The notes below the pieces were generated by a model. That model was not told the origin of the DNA. It ran no database searches and saw only the letters and a list, made by a program, of their open reading frames with translations. DNA of 64,000 nt from Jannaschia seosinensis (lineage in GTDB: Bacteria; Pseudomonadota; Alphaproteobacteria; Rhodobacterales; Rhodobacteraceae), in the NCBI RefSeq assembly GCF_001408515.1, contig NZ_CYPR01000046.1, positions 1 through 64,000 on the forward strand, written 5' to 3'. Both the position numbers and the translations under genes were made by a program. How positions within the stretch are numbered: position 1 is the stretch's first letter; each line of letters starts with the position of its first letter. Shown piece after piece: positions 57,522 to 64,000 of this stretch.

Positions 57522-58904
57522 ATGAATCACTTTCCCGTCTTCCTCACCCTCGATGGTCGCCGCGTTCTCGTGGCGGGCGGTGGCGACGCGGCGGTGGCCA
57601 AACTGCGGCTGCTGCTCAAGACGACTGCGCATATCACCGTCGTCGCCGAAACCTTCGCCCCCGAGATCGAGGATTGGGCCACCCAAGGCCGCCTGAAGCT
57701 TCTGCGCCGCGCGCAGGAGCCGGGCGACGCGCTGTGCTGCGTCATCGCCTACGGCGCGCATGAGGATGCCGCGTTGGATGCCCGCGCGCTCCGGCTCGCC
57801 ACCGCCGACGGGGCACTGGTCAACATCGTCGACAACCTCGCCGACAGCCAGTTCATCACCCCGGCCATCGTGGATCGGGACCCCGTCGTCGTCGCCATCG
57901 GCACCGAGGGTACGGCCCCCGTCCTCGCCCGCCGGATCAAGGCCGACCTCGAGGCGCGCCTGCCCAAGGATCTCGGGATGCTCGCGCGGGTTGCCAAGGG
58001 ATTCCGGGGACTTGCGATGAAATTACCCATGGGTAATCCGCGCCGCCGCTTCTGGGGGGACTACTACGAGAGCGTCGGCCCCCGCGCCGCGGCGACGGGC
58101 GAAGACGCCGCCCGCACCGCGCTCGGCAACCTGCTGGAGACCCATCTGGCCGCCGAGGCCCGCCCCGGCCATGTCGACCTCGTCGGCGCGGGCCCCGGCG
58201 ATCCGGAGCTTCTGACGCTCAAGGCCCGCCGCGCGCTCGACGCCGCCGATGTGGTGATCCACGACCGCCTCGTCGCGCCCGAAATCCTCGAACTCGCCCG
58301 CCGCGAGGCGATTCTGGTCGATGCCGGCAAGGAAGGCTTCGGCCCCTCCATGACGCAGGACGACATCAACGCGCTGATGGTGCGGCACGCGCAGGATGGC
58401 CACCACGTCGTCCGGCTCAAGGGCGGCGACCCGGCCGTGTTCGGACGCCTCGACGAAGAGATCGCCGCGCTCGACGCCGCCGAAATCGCCTGGACGATCG
58501 TGCCGGGCATCACCGCCGCCTCCGCCGCCGTCGCCTCCATCGGCCAGAGCCTGACGCAGCGCGGCCGCAATGCCGCCATCCGCCTGCTGACGGGGCACGA
58601 CATGAAGGGTTTCGCCGATCACGACTGGGCCGCGCTCGCCGCGCCCGGTCAGGTCGCCGCGATCTACATGGGCAAGCGCGCCGCACGCTGGATGCAGGGC
58701 CGACTGATGATGCACGGCGCGTCGCGCGCCACGCCCGTCACCGTGGTCGAGAACGCCTCCCGCCCCGATCAGCGCGTGCACGCCGCCACGCTCGCCACCC
58801 TGCCCGACATCGTGGCGGACGCGACCGGCCCGGCCGTCCTGCTCTATGGCCTCGCCCCCCGCGCCGCGATGGCGGCCATCCGCAACGAGGAGATCGCGCT
58901 GTGA
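57522..58904 (+). CDS. cysG: Siroheme synthase (CysG)
   Basis: A 460-residue fused enzyme. The N-terminal half is the NAD-dependent precorrin-2 dehydrogenase/ferrochelatase (VLVAGGGDAAVAKLRLLL). The C-terminal half, from about residue 215, is uroporphyrinogen-III methyltransferase (LVGAGPGDPELLTLKA, RLKGGDPAVFGR, PGITAASAA). It makes siroheme for the reductase encoded downstream. Near residue 170 the codons are AAA-TTA-CCC-ATG-GGT-AAT, reproducing the palindrome found before purQ. First gene of the operon; its stop overlaps the next start. Confidence 0.95.
   Translation: MNHFPVFLTLDGRRVLVAGGGDAAVAKLRLLLKTTAHITVVAETFAPEIEDWATQGRLKLLRRAQEPGDALCCVIAYGAHEDAALDARALRLATADGALVNIVDNLADSQFITPAIVDRDPVVVAIGTEGTAPVLARRIKADLEARLPKDLGMLARVAKGFRGLAMKLPMGNPRRRFWGDYYESVGPRAAATGEDAARTALGNLLETHLAAEARPGHVDLVGAGPGDPELLTLKARRALDAADVVIHDRLVAPEILELARREAILVDAGKEGFGPSMTQDDINALMVRHAQDGHHVVRLKGGDPAVFGRLDEEIAALDAAEIAWTIVPGITAASAAVASIGQSLTQRGRNAAIRLLTGHDMKGFADHDWAALAAPGQVAAIYMGKRAARWMQGRLMMHGASRATPVTVVENASRPDQRVHAATLATLPDIVADATGPAVLLYGLAPRAAMAAIRNEEIAL
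58022..58037. repeat. Perfect 16-bp palindrome, copy 2 (inside cysG)
   Basis: ATTACCCATGGGTAAT, identical to the copy at 9027-9042, with one extra identical base on both sides. It encodes Leu-Pro-Met-Gly-Asn in cysG using TTA, GGT and AAT, codons that are scarce in this GC-rich DNA. Confidence 0.7.
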
Positions 58905-59212
58905 GCCGCAACCGTCCCTTCACCCCCAAGGTCGTCACCGCCAACCTGCTGCGCGAGGGGGACGTGGTCTACCTGACCGCCGCCGGCGACTGGTCCCCCG
59001 ACCATTCCGCGGCCGAGCTTCTGACCGAGGCCGAGCACGCGAACGACCGTCTGGCCCTCGCCGAGGCGCAACCGCTCCGCGTCGTCGGCGCCTATCTCGC
59101 CGATGCCCGGCCCGGCCCCGACGGCCGCCCCGAGCCGGTTCACTTCCGCGAGGGGTTCCGCGCCACCGGCCCCTCGAACTACGCCCACGGCAAAGCCCAC
59201 GAGGTCCAGTGA
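58901..59212 (+). CDS. DUF2849 protein of the sulfite assimilation operon
   Basis: A 103-residue protein matching DUF2849. It opens with RPFTPKVVTANLLREGDVVYL and ends with FREGFRATGPSNYAHGKAHE. The family is found almost only beside sulfite reductase genes in alphaproteobacteria and has no assigned function. A GTG start overlaps the cysG stop (GTGA), and its TGA overlaps the cysI ATG (TGATG), so all three are coupled. Confidence 0.9.
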   Translation: MSRNRPFTPKVVTANLLREGDVVYLTAAGDWSPDHSAAELLTEAEHANDRLALAEAQPLRVVGAYLADARPGPDGRPEPVHFREGFRATGPSNYAHGKAHEVQ

Positions 59213-60861
59213 TGTACCGTTACGACGATTTCGACCGCGCCTTCCTCGCCGAGCGCAACGCCCAATTCCGCGCCCAGGTCGCGCGCCGTCTCGACGGTTC
59301 GCTCACCGAGGATGAGTTCAAGCCGCTGCGCCTGATGAACGGCGTCTATCTGCAACTGCACGCCTACATGCTGCGTGTGGCGATCCCCTACGGCACGCTG
59401 TCGTCCGACCAGATGCGTGTGCTGGCCGATCTCGCGCAGCGGTGGGACAAGGGCTATGGCCATTTCACCACGCGCCAGAACATCCAGTACAACTGGCCGA
59501 AGCTCGTGGACATTCCCGACATGCTCGACCGTCTCTCGGATGTGGGCCTGCACGCGATCCAGACCTCCGGCAACACGATCCGCAACGTGACCGCCGACCA
59601 TTTCGCCGGGGCCGCCGCAGACGAGGTGGCCGATCCGCGCCCCTATGCCGAATTGCTGCGGCAGTGGTCCACCGATCATCCCGAGTTCCAGTTCCTGCCG
59701 CGCAAGTTCAAGATCGCGGTCACGGGCGCACCGAACGACCGCGCCGTCACCCGTGCGCACGATATCGGTCTGGTCCTCAAGGAGCGTGACGGACAGCTCG
59801 GCTTCGAGGTCCTCGTGGGCGGCGGTCTCGGCCGGACGCCGATGATCGGCAAGACCGTGCGGGACTTCCTGCCCGAGGCGGATCTCCTGCCCTATTGCGA
59901 GGCGATCGTCAGCGTCTACAACCGGTTGGGCCGGCGCGACAACAAGTTCAAGGCGCGCATCAAGATCACCGTCCACGAAACGGGGCTCGACGAAATCCGC
60001 CGTCAGGTGGAGGAACGCTTCGCCGAACTGCGCCCCCTCTTCGACGGCACGGCGCTTCAGGTTCTCGACGACCTCAAGGCCCAGTTCGCGCCGCCCGCCT
60101 TCGCCGACAGCACCGACGCGCCGGTCGTGGACCCCCTCCTGCGCTCCTGGGTCGACACCAATACCGCGGGGCACAAGCGCGCCGACCATGCCATCGTCAC
60201 CGTCTCGCTCAAAGCCCACGGCGCGACGCCCGGCGACGCGACCGCCGAGCAGATGCGCCTCATGGCCGATTTGGCAGAGGCCCATGCCTATGGAGAGTTG
60301 CGCATCAGCCATGAGCAGAACGTGATCCTGCCCCACGTGCCGCGCGCCGCCCTTCCCGCCCTGCATGCTAGATTGCGCGAGGCGGGCCTCGGCACCGCGA
60401 ATGTCGGGCTGGCGAGCGATATCATCGCCTGCCCCGGCATGGATTACTGCGCCCTCGCCACCGCGCGCTCGATCCCCGTCGCCCAGCAGATCGCGGAGCG
60501 CATCGACGCCCTCAAGATCGAGCACGAGGTGGGGCACCTGAAGATCAAGATCTCGGGCTGCATCAACGCCTGCGGCCATCACCATGTCGGCCATATCGGG
60601 ATCCTCGGGCTCGACCGGGCGGGGGTGGAGAATTACCAGATCACGCTGGGCGGCGACGGCTCCGAGCGCGCCGCGATCGGTGAGCGGGCCGGTCCCGGCT
60701 TTGCCTACGACGCGATCGTACCCGCGATCGAGCGCCTGATCCTCGCCTATCTCGATCTGCGCGAGGGGCCCGACGACACGTTCCTCGACGCGTATCGCCG
60801 CCTCGGTCCCGCGCCGTTCAAGGCCGCGCTCTATCCCGAGGAGGCTCAGGATGCCGCTTGA
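59212..60861 (+). CDS. cysI: Sulfite reductase hemoprotein (nitrite/sulfite reductase)
   Basis: A 549-residue siroheme-4Fe-4S reductase that turns sulfite into sulfide. The cluster cysteines are in CPGMDYCALA (near residue 406) and CINACGHHH (near 449). Duplicated ferredoxin-like domains are visible: TTRQNIQYNW in the first half and SHEQNVILPHV in the second. The TGATG start is used. The operon lacks a flavoprotein subunit; electrons probably come from ferredoxin through the reductase encoded at 62097. Confidence 0.95.
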   Translation: MYRYDDFDRAFLAERNAQFRAQVARRLDGSLTEDEFKPLRLMNGVYLQLHAYMLRVAIPYGTLSSDQMRVLADLAQRWDKGYGHFTTRQNIQYNWPKLVDIPDMLDRLSDVGLHAIQTSGNTIRNVTADHFAGAAADEVADPRPYAELLRQWSTDHPEFQFLPRKFKIAVTGAPNDRAVTRAHDIGLVLKERDGQLGFEVLVGGGLGRTPMIGKTVRDFLPEADLLPYCEAIVSVYNRLGRRDNKFKARIKITVHETGLDEIRRQVEERFAELRPLFDGTALQVLDDLKAQFAPPAFADSTDAPVVDPLLRSWVDTNTAGHKRADHAIVTVSLKAHGATPGDATAEQMRLMADLAEAHAYGELRISHEQNVILPHVPRAALPALHARLREAGLGTANVGLASDIIACPGMDYCALATARSIPVAQQIAERIDALKIEHEVGHLKIKISGCINACGHHHVGHIGILGLDRAGVENYQITLGGDGSERAAIGERAGPGFAYDAIVPAIERLILAYLDLREGPDDTFLDAYRRLGPAPFKAALYPEEAQDAA

Positions 60862-61591
60862 TGCCGAGATCCGCCTGCGCGAACGTGCCGACCGCCTGAA
60901 CGAAAGCTACCGCCACCATTCCGCGGTGGCCGTCATGTCGCGCGCGCTCGGGGATCCGGATGTGGGGCCGATCGCGCTGGTCTCCTCCTTCGGGGCCGAA
61001 TCGATCGTGCTCCTTCACATGCTGTCGGTCATGGACCGCCACGCGCCGGTCCTGTTCCTGGAGACGGGAATGCTGTTCCCCGAGACGCTGACCTATCAGC
61101 GCGAGGTGGCCGAGCGGCTGAACCTGACGGATATGCGCGTGATCCGGCCCGACAGCGCGGACCTGTTCAAGGCCGATCCCGAGGGCGACCTGAACGGCCG
61201 CGACCCCGACGCCTGTTGCGCGCTGCGCAAGACCCGGCCGCTCGAACTGGCGCTGCGGGGCTTCGACGGCTGGATCACGGGGCGCAAGCGGTTCCAGGGC
61301 GGCACCCGCGCGGCGCTGGACTTCTTCGAGGCGGAGGGCGGTCTGCTCAAGGTCAACCCCCTCGCCCACTGGGAGCCCGCGGACGTGGCCGATTACATGA
61401 CGAACAACCGCCTCCCCCGGCACCCGCTCGTGGCGATGGGCTACCCCTCCATCGGCTGCGCACCCTGCACATCCCGGGTGGCGCCGGGCGAGGATCCGCG
61501 TTCGGGCCGCTGGCGCGGGCGGGCAAAGACCGAATGCGGCATCCATTTCGTCAACGGGCGCCCCGTGCCCGCCGCCACCGTCGCCGGTTGA
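60851..61591 (+). CDS. cysH: Phosphoadenylyl/adenylyl-sulfate reductase
   Basis: A 246-residue thioredoxin-type reductase. It has the two cysteine pairs of the iron-sulfur form (DACCALRK near 120 and GCAPCTS near 203) and the catalytic ECGIH near the C-terminus. The four cysteines indicate preference for APS over PAPS. SSFGAESIVLLHM is the nucleotide site. It overlaps cysI by 11 bases. It makes sulfite for CysI. Confidence 0.95.
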   Translation: MPLDAEIRLRERADRLNESYRHHSAVAVMSRALGDPDVGPIALVSSFGAESIVLLHMLSVMDRHAPVLFLETGMLFPETLTYQREVAERLNLTDMRVIRPDSADLFKADPEGDLNGRDPDACCALRKTRPLELALRGFDGWITGRKRFQGGTRAALDFFEAEGGLLKVNPLAHWEPADVADYMTNNRLPRHPLVAMGYPSIGCAPCTSRVAPGEDPRSGRWRGRAKTECGIHFVNGRPVPAATVAG

Positions 61592-61616
61592 ACGGCACCC
61601 GCTCAGGAGGATTTCC

Positions 61617-62045
61617 ATGCCTATCGTGACAGATAAGGGCTTCGCGCCCGACGACCTGAACGCCGCCTTCGTGCCTGCCGACGACCTGCCTGCGGACGGG
61701 TTTTCCGCCGTGGACGTCGCGCCGGACACCGATCTCGTCCCCCTCCTCATCCGCCTCGACGAGGTGGCGGCGATCCGCGTGGCCTTCCCGTCCTTCGCCG
61801 ACGGGCGCGGATTCACCATCGCGCGGCAATTGCGACGGGCGGGCTTTACCGGCCGTCTGCGCGCGGCGGGGCATGTGATCGCCGACCAATACGCGATGGC
61901 CCGGCGGTCGGGTTTCGACGAGGTGGAGATCGACGACGACCTCGCCACCCGTCAGCCCGAGGCGCAGTGGCTGGCGCGCGCCAACTGGCGCGGCCACGAC
62001 TACCAGTCCCGTCTGGGCCGCCGGCGCGATGCCGTGACCGCCTAG
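61617..62045 (+). CDS. DUF934 protein of the sulfite assimilation operon
   Basis: A 142-residue protein of the DUF934 family, with ADGRGFTIARQLRRAGFTG, VIADQYAMARRSGFDEVE and a C-terminal YQSRLGRRRD. The family occurs beside cysH and cysI in many proteobacteria; an accessory role in assimilatory sulfate reduction is assumed. AGGAGG precedes the ATG at good distance. It is probably the last gene of the operon. Confidence 0.92.
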   Translation: MPIVTDKGFAPDDLNAAFVPADDLPADGFSAVDVAPDTDLVPLLIRLDEVAAIRVAFPSFADGRGFTIARQLRRAGFTGRLRAAGHVIADQYAMARRSGFDEVEIDDDLATRQPEAQWLARANWRGHDYQSRLGRRRDAVTA

Positions 62046-62096
62046 CAACCCGAACGTTTCCGACATAGAGGTGCGGCCCACACGCCGCAAAAGCCG

Positions 62097-62918
62097 ATGA
62101 ACGACATGACCCCGACCCAAGCCGTGCCCGTCCTGCCCGACGCCCAGACCGTCACCGAGGTGACGCATTGGACGGATTACCTGTTCTCCTTCCGCGTAAC
62201 CCGCCCGGCCTCCTTGCGCTTCCGCTCGGGGGAGTTCGTGATGATCGGTCTGATGGGGGATCCGGACCCGAAGACGGGCAAGGCCAAGCCGATCCTGCGC
62301 GCCTATTCCATCGCCTCGCCGGCCTGGGACGACGAGTTGGAATTCTACTCGATCAAGGTGCAGGACGGCCCGCTGACCTCCCGGCTTCAGCACATCAAGC
62401 CGGGCGATCAGATCATCCTGCGGCCCAAGCCCGTGGGCACCTTGGTCCATGATGCGCTCCTGCCCGGCAAGCGGCTCTGGCTCTTCTCCACCGGCACCGG
62501 GATCGCGCCCTTCGCCTCGCTCCTGCGGGAGCCGGAGACGTGGGAGGCCTATGACGAGGTGATCCTCACCCATACCTGCCGCGAGGTGGCGGAGCTGGAA
62601 TATGGCCGCCGCCTGATCGAGGGGCTGCGCGAGGACGAGTTGATCGGAGAACTGATCGGCGACAAGCTGCGCTACTACCCGACCACGACCCGCGAGGAGA
62701 GCCCGAAGACCGGCCGCATCACCGACCTGCTGCGGCGGGGCGAGGTTCAGGCCGATCTGGGCATCGACACGATCGGACCCGAGACGGACCGCGCGATGGT
62801 CTGCGGCTCGCTCGGCTTCAATCTCGAGATCAAGGAAATCCTCGAAGGGTACGGGCTGGAGGAAGGCGCCAATTCCGAGCCCAAGCACTACGTCGTGGAG
62901 AAGGCCTTCGTGGGCTGA
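62097..62918 (+). CDS. fpr: Ferredoxin--NADP+ reductase
   Basis: A 273-residue flavoprotein. The FAD site is LRAYSIAS, the NADP pyrophosphate motif is STGTGIAPFASLL, and the C-terminus ends in YVVEKAFVG, as in bacterial FPRs with a C-terminal extension. It moves electrons between NADPH and ferredoxin, and so can feed sulfite reduction and iron-sulfur proteins. It begins 51 bases after the DUF934 gene and may have its own promoter. Confidence 0.95.
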   Translation: MNDMTPTQAVPVLPDAQTVTEVTHWTDYLFSFRVTRPASLRFRSGEFVMIGLMGDPDPKTGKAKPILRAYSIASPAWDDELEFYSIKVQDGPLTSRLQHIKPGDQIILRPKPVGTLVHDALLPGKRLWLFSTGTGIAPFASLLREPETWEAYDEVILTHTCREVAELEYGRRLIEGLREDELIGELIGDKLRYYPTTTREESPKTGRITDLLRRGEVQADLGIDTIGPETDRAMVCGSLGFNLEIKEILEGYGLEEGANSEPKHYVVEKAFVG

Positions 62919-62926
62919 GGGGCATG

Positions 62927-62951
62927 TGAAGACGATCGCGGATCGTCTTCA
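62927..62951. terminator. Palindromic hairpin after fpr
   Basis: TGAAGACGATC and GATCGTCTTCA form an 11-bp perfect stem with a GCG loop, 9 bases after the fpr stop. There is no T tract, so it may act as an mRNA-stabilising end or a weak terminator. Confidence 0.55.
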
Positions 62952-63017
62952 TCCCTGACCGGGCGGAGGCGGTTTATCCGGCCCCGCAAACCCCGGCTCG
63001 CACCCGCGGCAACCTGC

Positions 63018-63052
63018 AAAAGAAAAGGCCGCGCGGATCGCCCCGCGCGGCC
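63018..63052 (-). terminator. Terminator of the acidic membrane protein gene
   Basis: On the minus strand GGCCGCGCG pairs with CGCGCGGCC over an 8-base loop, followed by TTTTCTTTT. It is 24 bases after the stop codon. Strong intrinsic terminator. Confidence 0.88.
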
Positions 63053-63075
63053 TTCCTCGTTTCATGAGCCGGCGA

Positions 63076-63957
63076 TCATTCGATGCCGAGGCTCTCCCGC
63101 ACGCGAACGACGACCGCGTCGACCATGTCGGGGTTTTGGCGGGCTTGCTCCACGGCGGTGAGCAACTCCAGACGGGTCGTCTCGTCGAGATCCGATTCCT
63201 CGATCGCAATGATCACCTCATCGGCATTGAAGTTCTCCGGCGTCAGCAGTTCCGCGAGATCCCCGTCACCGAGCATGGAATCCGTCTCGTCGCCGCCGGT
63301 GATGTTCAGCTCGTCGGCCGAAACGGTCTCGGTCTCCAGCGCGACGGTGCCCTCGTCATCGGTCGCGGCCTCGACTTCGGCACCCATCTCTGCGGCCTCT
63401 TCGGTCATCTCGACCTCGACGGCCTCGGCAGCCTCGTCGACGGTGGCGAGCGCTTCGTCGGTCTCCTCGGCGATCTCGTCTCCAGCCGCATCTAGGGCTT
63501 CACCGGTTTCTTCGGCAGCATCGTCGAAGATCGCGGTGGTGTCGGACTCAATATTCTCAAGCGCCTGATCGGTTTCCGCGGCACCTTCCTCGATGAGGTT
63601 CACGCCGTCTTCTGCGGTCTCCCCGGCCTCATCGAAGATCTCGGAGGCTTCGGTTTCCACGTTTTCCAGCGTCTCCATCGTGACGTCCTCACCCTCGTCG
63701 ACGAGCGCGGGCGCATCCTCGGTGATCTCGACGTCGCCGATGACGGGCTCTTCGAGTTCCACCGGGGCTTCGACTTCTTCGACCGGCTCGGGCACGATGG
63801 CCTCCTCGACGATCACTTCGTCCTCTTCGACGGGTGCGGTCACACCGTCGACGCCGTCGACACCCGCGACTTCGGGCTCGGAAAGGTTGTCGATGACGAT
63901 CCAGGCAATGATGGCGACGACCAGAACGGCAAGGCCGACGATAATGTTACGTGACAT
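63076..63957 (-). CDS. Membrane-anchored highly acidic protein of unknown function
   Basis: A 293-residue protein. Residues 4-22 form a single N-terminal membrane helix (IIVGLAVLVVAIIAWIVI). Most of the rest is Glu/Asp/Ala/Val/Thr-rich with very few basic residues until the last 30. Loosely repeated helical units appear between about 95 and 195 (for example NVETEASEIFDEAGE and NIESDTTAIFDDAAE). The C-terminus has a compact helical domain (DEVIIAIEESDLDETTRLE). It would extend into the periplasm. AGGAGAAATTC precedes the ATG. I do not recognise a family. Confidence 0.8.
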   Translation of the reverse strand: MSRNIIVGLAVLVVAIIAWIVIDNLSEPEVAGVDGVDGVTAPVEEDEVIVEEAIVPEPVEEVEAPVELEEPVIGDVEITEDAPALVDEGEDVTMETLENVETEASEIFDEAGETAEDGVNLIEEGAAETDQALENIESDTTAIFDDAAEETGEALDAAGDEIAEETDEALATVDEAAEAVEVEMTEEAAEMGAEVEAATDDEGTVALETETVSADELNITGGDETDSMLGDGDLAELLTPENFNADEVIIAIEESDLDETTRLELLTAVEQARQNPDMVDAVVVRVRESLGIE

Positions 63958-64000
63958 GAATTTCTCCTACGTGTGGTGTGCTGCGGGGCGCAACTTGAGA

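Overview
The window is GC-rich, densely packed chromosomal DNA that reads as a member of the Rhodobacterales (Roseobacter/Rhodobacter-type alphaproteobacteria). Evidence for this: a DUF1476 F1-ATPase zeta-type inhibitor, an RNase E with a very large insert in its S1 domain, the siroheme synthase-DUF2849-cysI-cysH-DUF934 assimilation operon beside an Lrp regulator, a short-type GltX, an alpha/beta hydrolase-OsmC fusion, and a methionine synthase split into separate proteins. I see no tRNA, rRNA, CRISPR array, prophage or replication origin.

Layout. 1-1510: a 5'-truncated IS630-type transposase and almost 1 kb of gene-poor sequence. 1511-8241: rne, then dctBD (a two-component pair whose regulator lacks the sigma54-contact loop). 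8321-11700: purine genes purC, purS and purQ, interleaved with an RraB-like protein and a zinc alcohol dehydrogenase. 11857-17778: zeta subunit, homocysteine methyltransferase, an SplB-like radical SAM protein behind a LexA-type box, a corrinoid protein, SodC, gluconokinase, small proteins and a DUF1638 protein. 17870-24812: purL, BolA, Grx4, then der-bamB-yfgM on the opposite strand. 25074-30097: an RND efflux adaptor and pump behind a perfect TetR-like operator. 30610-35109: nucleoside salvage operon cdd-deoA-deoB-add-upp, whose genes overlap or abut. 35255-43780: a decayed metallo-hydrolase, gltX, the hydrolase-OsmC fusion, a soluble hybrid kinase coupled to a propionyl-CoA synthetase, and a three-subunit nitrile hydratase / thiocyanate hydrolase-type cluster. 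43802-53165: a peptide-type ABC transporter operon divergent from an ArgE-like deacetylase, MscS and an M20 amidohydrolase. 53196-57382: acyl-CoA synthetase, lipoprotein, moaA, a histidine phosphatase and an Lrp regulator. 57522-62918: sulfite assimilation genes and ferredoxin-NADP reductase. 63076-63957: a membrane-anchored, extremely acidic protein.

Most genes are core metabolism. The signals that deserve a second look are mostly non-coding or architectural: an identical 18-base palindromic sequence found once between genes and once inside cysG, where it uses codons rare in this genome; a LexA box filling the spacer of a promoter in front of a DNA-photolyase-like radical SAM gene; the DctD regulator without GAFTGA; the split nitrile hydratase fused translationally to a phosphatase-like gene; a nested 13-bp dyad between binding-protein and permease genes; a hairpin covering the ribosome site of the RraB-like gene; and three dyads in front of the sulfite operon.
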